Assembly (NCBI GenBank): GCA_943840565.1
Contig: CALSUY010000001.1
Coordinates: 434,001 to 498,000 of the forward strand
Direction of reading: 5' to 3'
Length of the DNA: 64,000 nt
Origin: an uncultured Candidatus Actinomarinales bacterium
Lineage (GTDB): Bacteria > Actinomycetota > Acidimicrobiia > Actinomarinales > Actinomarinaceae
Shown here: piece after piece, positions 16,351-24,454 of the stretch
Numbering within the stretch: position 1 is the first letter of the stretch
How the letters are laid out: the number at the start of each line of letters is the position of its first letter
Made by a program: the position numbers and the translations under genes
The notes under the pieces: model-generated
The model's database searches: none
The model's input: only the letters and a program-made list of their open reading frames with translations
What the model was told of the DNA's origin: nothing

Positions 16351-17586
16351 ATGAAAAATTTAGATAAATATATTCATATCATTACAAAAAATAGAGATTT
16401 TCAGAAACTCTTTGCGGCTCGACTTATAACCCTTGGTGGAGACTGGTTGCTTACAGTCCCTTTGCTTGGAATCATCTATGAGCTTACTGAAAACCCTTTA
16501 ATAACGTCTCTTGTCCTTGTAGTCCAAAGTGCACCATTGTTTTTTCTTGGTAGTTTTGGAGGGTACTTAGCAGATAAATACGATCGCAAGAAAATTATCG
16601 CCATTTCAGAGTTTCTGTGTGGGATTGTTGTGTTATTAATTTTATATGCTGTAAACACAGAGAATGTTGTCTTTATTTTATTTTCTTTTGGAATGCTCTC
16701 CGTCGTGAGTTCAGCTTATATGCCAACATCTGATGCAGCACTGCCAAATGTAGTAGATAAAGAATATCTAGCTGAAGCAAACGTAATCTTCTTTTCAAGT
16801 TGGGGAATTATGGCCGGACTTGGTGCAGGTATCGGTGGTTACTTAACAACAGTAATTAGCCGTGAGATGTTATTCACTGTTGATTTCTTAACGTTTGTGA
16901 TTTCAGCTTTTATTGTCTTCTCGATTAAAAAAGACTTGAGTGAAAATAAATCAACTGCGTCGAATGAAGAAACAATAAACTTTGTTGACGGTATTAAATA
17001 CGTGCTGTCAAAAAAAGAGATACTTTCTCTGGTGATTACGAAAGCAACATTTAGCATCTCAGCAAGCGGGTTGTTGTCACTATTTACTGTGCTTTCATAT
17101 GAAATTTATAAAACTGGTGATTTTGGAACGGGCCTTATGTTTGGCGCAAGAGGAATAGGTGCTTTGATTGGTCCAATTGTAATTCGTTATTTTTTTGGAA
17201 GTACGGACGGAAAACTATTAAACACAATTGGTATCACAATCATGGCTTGGGGGCTATTTTATTTCTTTATACCCTTTTCAACTTCAGTCTATATAACTGT
17301 GTTTCTTCTGATTTTAGGTCACTCTGGTGGAGGATCTCAATGGGCTTTCTCAACATACGGACTGCAAGTCATCACACCTGATAAGTTACGTGGAAGAATT
17401 GCAGGGATAGACTATTCTTTATATTTTTTCATGAACACAATTTCAACCCTGCTGATTGGCTATTTGGCAACACTTTATGGTGTTCTTTTTGTATTTAAAC
17501 TCTTCCCCGTTATTGGATTTATCTTTGGTTTTCTCTGGTACCTAACCACTCGCAAAATATGGAAAAACTTAGATTTAAATAATTAA
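16351..17586 (+). CDS. MFS transporter (MFS_3/EntS-like exporter)
   Basis: A 411-residue membrane protein with 12 predicted helices. The N-terminal region (NRDFQKLFAARLITLGGDWLL) and the loop FGGYLADKYDRKKII, the MFS motif A, match the MFS_3 group that includes enterobactin and macrolide exporters. The substrate cannot be predicted. Its transcript ends at the hairpin at 17664-17697. Confidence 0.88.
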   Translation: MKNLDKYIHIITKNRDFQKLFAARLITLGGDWLLTVPLLGIIYELTENPLITSLVLVVQSAPLFFLGSFGGYLADKYDRKKIIAISEFLCGIVVLLILYAVNTENVVFILFSFGMLSVVSSAYMPTSDAALPNVVDKEYLAEANVIFFSSWGIMAGLGAGIGGYLTTVISREMLFTVDFLTFVISAFIVFSIKKDLSENKSTASNEETINFVDGIKYVLSKKEILSLVITKATFSISASGLLSLFTVLSYEIYKTGDFGTGLMFGARGIGALIGPIVIRYFFGSTDGKLLNTIGITIMAWGLFYFFIPFSTSVYITVFLLILGHSGGGSQWAFSTYGLQVITPDKLRGRIAGIDYSLYFFMNTISTLLIGYLATLYGVLFVFKLFPVIGFIFGFLWYLTTRKIWKNLDLNN

Positions 17587-17663
17587 TATTTTTTCATAAT
17601 GTTTCTGCCTTACCTAAACTAGCCATATGGCTTTTGAGCTCCGGACAGAGTTCATCAGCTTGT

Positions 17664-17697
17664 AAAAGAGGGGTAGTCAAGTCACCCCTCTTTTTTA
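17664..17697 (+). terminator. Rho-independent terminator after the MFS gene
   Basis: An 11-bp stem AAAAGAGGGGT (17664-17674) pairs with ACCCCTCTTTT (17684-17694) around a 9-nt loop and runs into a T tract. Because the stem carries A and T tracts at both ends it can serve the plus-strand MFS transcript and also the minus-strand gene at 17745-18119. Confidence 0.88.
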
Positions 17698-17744
17698 ATG
17701 GACTTGAAACAATACCGTTTACAAATGTGCTCTCTCTCTTCTCT

Positions 17745-18119
17745 TTAGTTCAGACCAGCTTTATAAGTTTTAAAGTTTGGTTCCATTACAGATAAATTCT
17801 CTTTCATCTCTTCTGACACGTCCCCTAAAATTGACATATTATCAAATGTTGCCATTTCACGAAACTTTAAATTTACAGGTGTTCCCATTGCTTTAGTTGC
17901 TAGTTCTTGAAAACTTGCAATATCAGTAAACTCTTCAATTAATGTTGCAGAGTTTGCACTTTCATCCACATACCATTCAAATTTATGTAGACCATCAACA
18001 CCTAAACTATCAATGAATTGACATTGCTCGTTTTCTATAAAATTGATAAATTCTTCTGCAGAGGAATAACTAACATCAATAATTACTCTTATCTGACCTG
18101 TATCTGTATGTAATTGCAT
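17745..18119 (-). CDS. Small antibiotic-biosynthesis-monooxygenase-like (dimeric alpha/beta barrel) protein, hypothetical
   Basis: A 124-residue protein with a good Shine-Dalgarno (AAGGAG) 5-6 nt before ATG 18119. Alternating strands and helices (IRVIIDVSYSSAEEFINFIE, HKFEWYVDESANSATLIEEFTDIASFQELA) look like the ferredoxin-like dimeric fold of the ABM family, which includes cofactor-free monooxygenases and many uncharacterised proteins. No catalytic residue can be assigned. It ends near the bidirectional terminator at 17664-17697. Confidence 0.6.
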   Translation of the reverse strand: MQLHTDTGQIRVIIDVSYSSAEEFINFIENEQCQFIDSLGVDGLHKFEWYVDESANSATLIEEFTDIASFQELATKAMGTPVNLKFREMATFDNMSILGDVSEEMKENLSVMEPNFKTYKAGLN

Positions 18120-18160
18120 ATTCTCCTTCTATTATTTCAATATGTATTTTAGTCTAAAAT

Positions 18161-18202
18161 GTTGAGCGCTTCCCTTACAAGGAAGAAGTCACAGGTTCAA
18201 AT
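18161..18202 (+). pseudogene. tRNA-Val(UAC) fragment, left copy
   Basis: The bases fold as the core of a tRNA. There is a 3' D-stem strand GAGC, an anticodon stem CTTCC/GGAAG with loop CTTACAA (anticodon TAC, Val), variable loop AAGTC, then T-stem ACAGG and T-loop TTCAAAT. The sequence then departs exactly after the T-loop (AATTT instead of CCTGT). The 5' acceptor and D strands are not recognisable upstream. It is not a functional tRNA. Confidence 0.75.
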
Positions 18203-18636
18203 AATTTAACACAGACTCTTTTCTTAATACATCACAAAAAAGTCACTATTAAATAGCTAAACTTAACCTATGGATTGGAAAACAATTAACAAAGCTGACT
18301 CAGTAGCTTATATTGCCTTGCAGTACTTGGATATGCCATACCTAATATTGCATACAGAGTATTTCTGTTAGATTTTACAGCAGAATTAGCAAATAGTGTT
18401 GAAGTTGATTTGTAAGAGCAGAAAGCACAATTTTGTTATTTCTTGCTCTTTGTTTTTCTCTTACTTGGAAATACTAAAGTAGGCTTAACTGAGCTGAACA
18501 AAGTGAGATATTTGAGCAGCTGTTGTTATGTTAGTAACCGGAACAATAACTTCTTTGTACAGCATTTTATCATTTTTGCTGTTTGGGAAGGTTTTTTGGG
18601 CTATTACTTAAATAAACTATTAAATAAATAAAAATT

Positions 18637-18674
18637 CAAGGAAGAAGTCACAGGTTCAAATCCTGTAGCGCCCA
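18637..18674 (+). pseudogene. tRNA-Val 3' fragment, right copy
   Basis: It starts within the anticodon arm of the same tRNA and repeats 25 bp of the left copy. It then completes the T-arm (ACAGG-TTCAAAT-CCTGT, perfect 5-bp stem) and the acceptor 3' strand AGCGCCC plus discriminator A. A hairpin AGGGT...ACCCT follows. Duplicated tRNA 3' ends of this kind mark att sites of tyrosine-integrase elements that recombine in the T-loop. Confidence 0.75.
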
Positions 18675-18710
18675 CAAGGGTTTTTCGGGAATTACCCTGT
18701 AATAATTCTG

Positions 18711-18732
18711 ATTTGACGCACATTTGACGCAC
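18711..18732 (+). repeat. Tandem 11-bp direct repeat beside the tRNA relic
   Basis: ATTTGACGCAC occurs twice in a row (18711-18721 and 18722-18732), about 37 bp past the tRNA 3' end. Short direct repeats next to an att core often are arm-type integrase binding sites; that role is inferred. No integrase gene is adjacent. Confidence 0.6.
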
Positions 18733-18766
18733 AAATGCTTAAAATAATTTTATCTGGAACCCTTTA

Positions 18767-20032
18767 TTACTTAACAATTGGTAAATCTTTTAAGTTTGTT
18801 GTGTAGGCTCCAGACTTTCTGTCTGCTCTCATTCTCCAATTCTTCTGCATGCCCTGTGCCCCGAGCATCAATGCACCTGATCCAAACTGTTTGTTCACTG
18901 TATCTAGAGACTTCATAACAGTGTCTGATTTACTATAGTTTTCGTAATCTAGAAAACTACCTTGTTCATTTTTTGCATCTGAGATATTTAAAAGCATTAC
19001 TCCTATTTTCTGATACTCATATCCTGGAAGAAATAATGTATTTGTAAGCCTTTTTGCTTCTTTTATTATTCTTGAGGTGTTGCTTGTTGGGATAGTGAAA
19101 TGAGTGCTCATACCGTTGCTGTACTGTTTATCCTTTTCTATATGTGGACTTGTTCTTAAAAATACATACAGCCCCTGTGCCCTTGAGTTTTGTTGTCTTA
19201 ATTTTTCGCATGCCCTTGCTGTATAGTTTGATACTGCTTCTTCTAGTTCCTGAACTCGAGAGACTTTTTTTCCAAATGATTTTGAGGAGATGATACTTTT
19301 TTTATTTTTGACTTCCTCTATGCCTATGCAGGATAAACCATTCAACTCATAATGGATTCTCTCCCCTACAATGCTTATCGTCTTTCTCACATGTCTTGGG
19401 TCTGCCTCTGCTAAATCTTGTGCAGTCTCAACACCGATTTTTCTCAACCTCCTGCCCCACCTTGTCGAGATTCCCCATATTTCTTCTATAGGAAGTTCTT
19501 TTAATATACTCTCTCTAACTTCTAGATCTCTTATATCAAAGACATTCTCTACTGTGTGTTTTTTTGCCTGCCTGTTTGCAATTTTTGCCAATGTTTTTGA
19601 AGATCCTATCCCGATAGAAACAGGTATCCCTGTCCATTGTTTTATTAGATTTTTAATTTCTTTTGCTGTGTCTTCAAGATCGCAGTAAGCAAAGCTACTT
19701 ATATCTAAGAATGCTTCGTCAATAGAGTAAATCTCTATTTCATTAACTAATGATTTTAATGAGGTCATTACTCGTGCAGACATATCTCCATAAAAGGTGT
19801 AGTTTGATGAAAATACATGAACTTTATTTCTATTGATAAGCTGCTCGTATTTAAAAAATGGAGCTCCCATCGGGATACCTAAAGCTTTTGCCTCGTTTGA
19901 TCTCGCAATAATACATCCATCATTATTAGAAAGTACCACAATGGGCTTTCCTTCTAATTTAGGATTGAAGACACGCTCACAGGAAGCGTAAAAGTTATTA
20001 CAGTCAACTAAGGCAAAAATTTTATTGTTCAT
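18767..20032 (-). CDS. umuC: Y-family DNA polymerase V catalytic subunit UmuC
   Basis: A 421-residue translesion polymerase. The palm begins ALVDCNNFYASCERVFNP, with the first catalytic Asp and the UmuC-specific Cys-Asn-Asn block. SNNDGCIIARSNEAKALGIP follows and the second catalytic pair is in YSIDEAFLDIS. The little-finger region ends with KNWRMRADRKSGAYTTNL, the UmuC C-terminal tail. It needs processed UmuD, encoded divergently at 20087. The two genes share a palindromic operator between them. Confidence 0.95.
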   Translation of the reverse strand: MNNKIFALVDCNNFYASCERVFNPKLEGKPIVVLSNNDGCIIARSNEAKALGIPMGAPFFKYEQLINRNKVHVFSSNYTFYGDMSARVMTSLKSLVNEIEIYSIDEAFLDISSFAYCDLEDTAKEIKNLIKQWTGIPVSIGIGSSKTLAKIANRQAKKHTVENVFDIRDLEVRESILKELPIEEIWGISTRWGRRLRKIGVETAQDLAEADPRHVRKTISIVGERIHYELNGLSCIGIEEVKNKKSIISSKSFGKKVSRVQELEEAVSNYTARACEKLRQQNSRAQGLYVFLRTSPHIEKDKQYSNGMSTHFTIPTSNTSRIIKEAKRLTNTLFLPGYEYQKIGVMLLNISDAKNEQGSFLDYENYSKSDTVMKSLDTVNKQFGSGALMLGAQGMQKNWRMRADRKSGAYTTNLKDLPIVK

Positions 20033-20046
20033 TCACTTACTCCTTT

Positions 20047-20064
20047 GAATACTGTACACTATTC
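20047..20064. promoter_or_regulatory. Palindromic operator in the umuC-umuD divergent promoter
   Basis: GAATACTGTACACTATTC is an 18-bp near-perfect palindrome; 16 of 18 bases match its reverse complement. It lies in the 54-bp gap between umuC (start 20032) and the preferred umuD ATG (20087), so one bound repressor would silence both genes. It differs from the Gram-positive LexA box (CGAAC-N4-GTTCG). A LexA variant or the UmuD-like protein itself could bind it. Confidence 0.65.
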
Positions 20065-20086
20065 TAAAGAAAAAGAAAGACATTTT

Positions 20087-20602
20087 ATGCCTAGAGGTGG
20101 TGCGAGAAAAGGAGCTGGAAGACCCAAGGGTCTTGGCAAGTATGGTGAGAAGACACTCGCTATGAGAATACCTTTAAGCAAAGTTGACTATGTCTCGGAA
20201 ATTGTAAACAAAGGTCTCTATGAAATACCTTTATATACAAATAGCGTCTCGGCTGGATTCCCCTCTCCTGCAGATGACTACCTGGAAGACAAAGTAGATC
20301 TCAATCAGTATCTTGTAAAACATCCTGCATCCACATTTCTCGTTAGGGCGTCTGGAGAGTCTATGATCAATGCAGGTATTTTTCCAAAAGACATCCTTAT
20401 CGTGGACAGAAGTTTAAAAGCAGAAAATGGAAAAGTGGTTATTGCAGTCGTTGACGGTGAACTTACTGTAAAAAGATATGTTAAAAAAGGAAAAAACATT
20501 CTCCTAAAACCAGAAAATGATGCTTTTGACCCAATTGTTATTAATGATGAAAGTGAAGCCTATATTTGGGGCGTTGTGACAAACGTTATTCATAATCTGT
20601 AA
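20087..20602 (+). CDS. umuD: UmuD/LexA-like S24 self-cleaving protein with basic N-terminal DNA-binding-like segment
   Basis: ATG 20087 gives 171 residues. A TTG at 20045 in the same frame would overlap the operator and is less likely. The S24 peptidase domain shows the cleavage site Ala56-Gly57 (SVSAGFPSP), nucleophile Ser92 (GESM) and general-base Lys129 (TVKRY), so RecA-stimulated autocleavage should occur. The first 45 residues differ from E. coli UmuD. GGARKGAGRPKG is a basic linker and KTLAMRIPLSKVDYVSEIV resembles a ribbon-helix-helix domain, suggesting DNA binding. It partners UmuC in translesion synthesis and may also be the repressor of this pair. Confidence 0.9.
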   Translation: MPRGGARKGAGRPKGLGKYGEKTLAMRIPLSKVDYVSEIVNKGLYEIPLYTNSVSAGFPSPADDYLEDKVDLNQYLVKHPASTFLVRASGESMINAGIFPKDILIVDRSLKAENGKVVIAVVDGELTVKRYVKKGKNILLKPENDAFDPIVINDESEAYIWGVVTNVIHNL

Positions 20603-20611
20603 TATAAAAGT

Positions 20612-21511
20612 ATGGTTGAAATATTAAAAAATGATCCCTCTGATTTTGAAGGATTAAAAGAATGGGAGTACAAAGAACATTTCTATACTTTAAAGACTGA
20701 GTATGGAGATATGAATATACATTACATAGATGAAGGATCTTCGAGTGAAAATACTGTACTCCTTCTTCATGGTGAACCTGATTGGGGCTATATTTATAGA
20801 AAATTCATAGATCCGTTAGTTGCTGCAGGAGTAAGAGTTGTGGTTCCAGACCTACCGGGATTTGGGAAGTCTGATAAGCTTTCAGAACGTTCATCCTACA
20901 CCTATGAAAAATACGTCAATTGGATGGAAACCTGGATGAAAGATTTGGAATTGAATAATATCACCCTCTTTGGCCAAGATTGGGGTGGATTAATTGGACT
21001 TAGACTAGTTGCTGAAAATGAAGATATGTTTAAAAACGTCGTTATTTCAAATACCGCGCTACCTACGGGAGATATTTCCGCAGGAAAAGCATTTGAAGAC
21101 TGGAAAAATTATGCACAAACAGTGGAGAATTTTCATGCTGGTGGAATTATAAAGGGAGGCACAGTGAAAGGACTAGATCAATATGTAATTGATGCATACA
21201 ACGCACCCTTTCCTGATGATTCATACAAAGAAGCTGCTAGACAATTCCCTATGCTGGTACCTGTAACACCAGACAATCCTAGCTCACAAAAGAACCGTGA
21301 AGCTTGGGAAGTGTTGAAAAATTGGAATAAACCATTTCTATGTGTTTTCAGTGAACAAGATCAGATTTTTAATGGAGTAGATAAAGCTTTTACAAAATTA
21401 ATACCTGGATGTCAGAATCAACCTCATAAAACTATTCAAGGAGGTCATTTTATTCAAGAAGATAACCCTGAAGAATGCATAGAAGCAATTCTGCATGTTT
21501 TAGCTCTCTAA
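20612..21511 (+). CDS. Haloalkane dehalogenase-like alpha/beta hydrolase
   Basis: A 299-residue alpha/beta hydrolase with dehalogenase-type active site. It has Glu55 and Trp58 in HGEPDWGY at the oxyanion loop, nucleophile Asp123 followed by halide-binding Trp124 in GQDWGG, acid Asp250 in SEQDQIF and His279 in QGGHF. HGEP plus DWGG is the pattern of the DhlA-like subgroup. These enzymes hydrolyse carbon-halogen bonds to alcohol and halide; related family members can have epoxide or other activity, so the substrate is unproven. It follows umuD by 9 bp and may be co-transcribed. Confidence 0.82.
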   Translation: MVEILKNDPSDFEGLKEWEYKEHFYTLKTEYGDMNIHYIDEGSSSENTVLLLHGEPDWGYIYRKFIDPLVAAGVRVVVPDLPGFGKSDKLSERSSYTYEKYVNWMETWMKDLELNNITLFGQDWGGLIGLRLVAENEDMFKNVVISNTALPTGDISAGKAFEDWKNYAQTVENFHAGGIIKGGTVKGLDQYVIDAYNAPFPDDSYKEAARQFPMLVPVTPDNPSSQKNREAWEVLKNWNKPFLCVFSEQDQIFNGVDKAFTKLIPGCQNQPHKTIQGGHFIQEDNPEECIEAILHVLAL

Positions 21512-21558
21512 ACTTTAGCTATATCCCTTTTATTACACAGCTGAAGGATTATTTAAAT

Positions 21559-22065
21559 TTAGTGACCACCTCTAGGCACTCCACCATATTTCATTCGAGT
21601 GTCACCCATATAGGCAACTTGTTCATCGGTCTCCAGTGTCTTACAATCGATAACTTGACCTACGTATAAAGAATGTGTCCCGAAGTTCTCAACTTTTTGC
21701 TTTTTAAGTTCGAACCACACAATAGCATTATCAAAAATTGGTACATTGTTACCAGTTAAAGAAACGGGTTCTTTATTAAGAAAGCCATCAGTGTATAAAG
21801 CGGGTTTAGAAAATTTAACAAATACTTTTGTATAGGATTTTGAAAATAAATTAATTGTAAAATAATCACTTCTAGTCATTAAGTCATGCGTAACACTTTT
21901 GTTATCAATACCAACAGCTATTAACAAAGGGTCCATATTTATTTGAGTAATCCAACTTGCAGTCATGCCGTTGTAATCGTCACCAGCACCGGAACCGATT
22001 ATCCCTAATGGGCTCGGTATTTTCCATGTAGCTACATTAAGTTCTTCATTAGAAATCTCACTCAT
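21559..22065 (-). CDS. Flavin reductase family protein (FMN-binding split barrel)
   Basis: A 168-residue protein of the flavin-reductase-like group: ASWITQINMDPLLIAVGIDNKSVTHDLM and DYFTINLFSK are typical FMN-contacting segments. It probably supplies reduced flavin or uses F420/NAD(P)H. Its ATG overlaps the radical SAM stop by 4 bp, placing it third in the operon LLM oxidoreductase, radical SAM, flavin reductase. Its substrate is unknown. Confidence 0.82.
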   Translation of the reverse strand: MSEISNEELNVATWKIPSPLGIIGSGAGDDYNGMTASWITQINMDPLLIAVGIDNKSVTHDLMTRSDYFTINLFSKSYTKVFVKFSKPALYTDGFLNKEPVSLTGNNVPIFDNAIVWFELKKQKVENFGTHSLYVGQVIDCKTLETDEQVAYMGDTRMKYGGVPRGGH

Positions 22066-23405
22066 ATAAGCGCCTTGTTTGATCTTATTCTCTCAAGCTG
22101 GATTTTATTAGGTTCAGCACAGCAAAACCAAGTCTCAGACAATTTGGGGACAACCCTTTGATTGTACTTTTCTGTACTGAGAAGACTTTTACCAGAGTGC
22201 TTTTCTAATATTTTCACTAAGCCTAGATACTGCCTATATTCATCAGCTGATTCATTTTGTAAAACATATGTAAATAACTCATTTTGAATATTGTCTAGTG
22301 CTGTGTTTTTATAATTCCAAGAATAAGAAAATGAAGCTGGATCATAATCGAGTAAATATTCTTTAATTTCGGGTCTGTTTAATATAAGTGAGTTTTTAGG
22401 TATTAATAACTTTATGGTTAACTGAATCGGGTCAACAGTTTCTCTGAGTTTATAATCTTCTATTAATGTAATGATATTTGTTAAATCATCTATCTCTGTC
22501 CATGGTGAAAAAGGCATCCAGGTAGGTCTAATATCTATATTATTTTTAATAGATACTTCAACAGCGTCTCTTAGATCCTTGTAAGTATGATTTTTTTGGA
22601 GAATTTCAAGGACTAAATCGTTCGTTGTTTCAAAAGCTGAAATAACAAAGAGCATATTTAAATCTTTAAGTTCTCTGAAGTATTCTGGGTATTTAAGTAT
22701 GTGTTCCACTTTAATTGTTGAGTCATATGTAATATCTGGATGTTGAGTATTCAATAACTCCAATATTTTGAGGGCATGTTTTGGACCATTGAAAAAGTCT
22801 GGGTCGTTAAATGAAATATGTTTTGCACCTGCTTCAACTTGGTTTGCAACGTCTTGGGTAATTTTCTCTATACCGAAAGTTTTAAATGAACCATTAAATT
22901 CAATAGGGACTGGACAATGAGTACACTCATGTTTACACCCATAGGTAGTTTCCACTGATCCAGCAACTAAATTATTAGAGCCGTCAACAATATGGGAATA
23001 GTCTGTTATAGATGGAAGAATTGTTCTGTCGGGAACTGAGTGCTTAAATGAATAGTCAGTGTTTAGTTTAAGATCTAATAAATTGTCTAAATCATCACTG
23101 TCAAGACTGTGAATAGAATTAAAATTTGGATACATCTCAGAAAAAACATGTGCATACAATCCAAAAACAAAAAGCTTTGTGGGTAAAGTTTTATCTCTTA
23201 AAAACTCCTCTGCTAGTACAGAAGCTGTATGCATTGATGCATAAACACCAAGAGCATCATATTCACTTAAAGTGATGTCTTTATCTTCAATGGAGTAATC
23301 AACTATATCAATTTGGTTTTCACCATTATCTAATTTTTGATATAACTCAGAGATGATTTTTGGCTGTTTGCCTAAATCATAAAATGAGAGAAGTAAAATT
23401 TTCAA
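22062..23405 (-). CDS. B12-binding-domain radical SAM protein with CCAEP tail
   Basis: A 447-residue protein. The N-terminal 110 residues form an alpha/beta domain like cobalamin-binding domains, though without a DxHxxG motif. The radical SAM cluster is C157-x3-C161-x2-C164 (YGCKHECTHCP). Near the C-terminus is WFCCAEP (Cys428-Cys429), the tail that names an NCBI family of radical SAM (seleno)proteins in which the second Cys may be selenocysteine (CUAEP); both codons here are Cys (TGC TGT). Family name is from memory and not checked. The biochemical role is unknown. It overlaps the LLM gene by 4 bp upstream and the flavin reductase by 4 bp downstream. Confidence 0.8.
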   Translation of the reverse strand: MKILLLSFYDLGKQPKIISELYQKLDNGENQIDIVDYSIEDKDITLSEYDALGVYASMHTASVLAEEFLRDKTLPTKLFVFGLYAHVFSEMYPNFNSIHSLDSDDLDNLLDLKLNTDYSFKHSVPDRTILPSITDYSHIVDGSNNLVAGSVETTYGCKHECTHCPVPIEFNGSFKTFGIEKITQDVANQVEAGAKHISFNDPDFFNGPKHALKILELLNTQHPDITYDSTIKVEHILKYPEYFRELKDLNMLFVISAFETTNDLVLEILQKNHTYKDLRDAVEVSIKNNIDIRPTWMPFSPWTEIDDLTNIITLIEDYKLRETVDPIQLTIKLLIPKNSLILNRPEIKEYLLDYDPASFSYSWNYKNTALDNIQNELFTYVLQNESADEYRQYLGLVKILEKHSGKSLLSTEKYNQRVVPKLSETWFCCAEPNKIQLERIRSNKALI

Positions 23406-24442
23406 TTGATTTCTTTAATAAATTCTAAAGTTGGTAAGTCTATTGGTAGCGATAAAGATAGTTCAGTAACATTGGACTCTTTCCAATCATTTAACTTTTT
23501 TTCAATATCTTCTTTTGTTCCTACTAAAGTCAAGTCTTTTAACAACTCCTCAGGAAATAATTCCTCTGCTTCTTGTTTTTTTCCGTCTAAATATAAGTTC
23601 TGTATTTTTGTTGCTACTTCCTCGTAGCCATACTCACACATAAGATTAAAGTAGAAGTTTTTATCTTTTGCACCCATTCCACCAACATAGAGAGTGTAAG
23701 TTGTTCTTGCTGGTCGCAAATACTCCTCTACTTCTTCTTCTTTACATAGTCGTGCAAAAACGGTCGCTACTATGTTAAAGTCTTTAGCTTTATCTGGATC
23801 TCCGGACTTCTCAAACCCTTTATTCAGGAATTCTTGAAAAACTTTATCTCCTTTAGTTGGTGAGTACATAAAAGGCAGCCAGCCGTCAGCAATTTCCGCA
23901 GATAATTCAATATTTCTTGGTCCTATTGCTGCAAGATAAATTGGTATATCTTTTCGTAGTGGTGATTCAATTAATTTAAGAGGTTTTCCAAGATTTAATG
24001 TATCTGGACCCTTGTACGGTAGGTTGTAAAAGTCCCCATCGAAAACTACTTTATCTTCACGTTTAATTATCTCTCTAATGATCTTTATATACTCTCTTGT
24101 TCTAGCCAGCGGTTTAGAATATGGCTGCCCATGCCAGCCTTCTACAACCTGTGGGCCTGAGACACCGAGCCCAAGTCTAAATCTGCCCTTAGATAATTTG
24201 TCTAGTGTAATAGCAGTCATGGCAGTCATAGCTGGTGTACGGCTTGGAATTTGCATAATTCCAGAACCTATTTGAATATTTTCTGTTATTGCTGAGAAGT
24301 AAGATAACGGGGTAACAGCATCGTATCCATATGCTTCAGCAGTCCAAATACAAGAAAATCCTAAATCATCTAACTTTCTAATAAGATCGTGATCATCTGA
24401 GATATGTGGTCCAAAATAACCAACGTTGATGCTTAATTCCAT
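23402..24442 (-). CDS. LLM-class (luciferase-like, probably F420-dependent) oxidoreductase
   Basis: A 346-residue TIM-barrel enzyme of the luciferase-like monooxygenase superfamily. Family features are FSCIWTAEAYGYDAVTPLSY, IQIGSGIMQIPSRTPAMTAM, LSKGRFRLGLGVSGPQV and PIYLAAIGPRNIELSAEIADGWLP. Actinobacterial members mostly use coenzyme F420, consistent with cofG and cofH in this window, but FMN use is possible. First gene of an overlapping three-gene operon. Pairing with a radical SAM enzyme and a flavin reductase suggests one redox pathway. Confidence 0.87.
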   Translation of the reverse strand: MELSINVGYFGPHISDDHDLIRKLDDLGFSCIWTAEAYGYDAVTPLSYFSAITENIQIGSGIMQIPSRTPAMTAMTAITLDKLSKGRFRLGLGVSGPQVVEGWHGQPYSKPLARTREYIKIIREIIKREDKVVFDGDFYNLPYKGPDTLNLGKPLKLIESPLRKDIPIYLAAIGPRNIELSAEIADGWLPFMYSPTKGDKVFQEFLNKGFEKSGDPDKAKDFNIVATVFARLCKEEEVEEYLRPARTTYTLYVGGMGAKDKNFYFNLMCEYGYEEVATKIQNLYLDGKKQEAEELFPEELLKDLTLVGTKEDIEKKLNDWKESNVTELSLSLPIDLPTLEFIKEIN

Positions 24443-24454
24443 GTATTAAGAATA

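Larger units (their letters stand above)
18120..18766. other. 647-bp gene-poor region: relic of a tRNA-Val integration site
   Basis: No convincing gene lies between the ABM-like gene and umuC. Two partial tRNA-Val copies (18161-18202 and 18637-18674) share a 25-bp direct repeat (18178-18202 and 18637-18661) and enclose 434 bp. That interval contains only a 33-codon ORF (18270-18371, starting MDWKTINKADSV) and a 62-codon ORF (18443-18631) with no recognisable domain. A tandem 11-bp repeat lies at 18711-18732. The picture is that of a small remnant left after loss of an integrative element. Confidence 0.65.

Noticed and set aside
18443-18631. 62-codon ORF in the tRNA relic
   Set aside because: No Shine-Dalgarno, no domain, mixed composition; lies in decayed intergenic DNA.
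18711-18732. CRISPR-like repeat
   Set aside because: Only two 11-bp units with no spacer between them.
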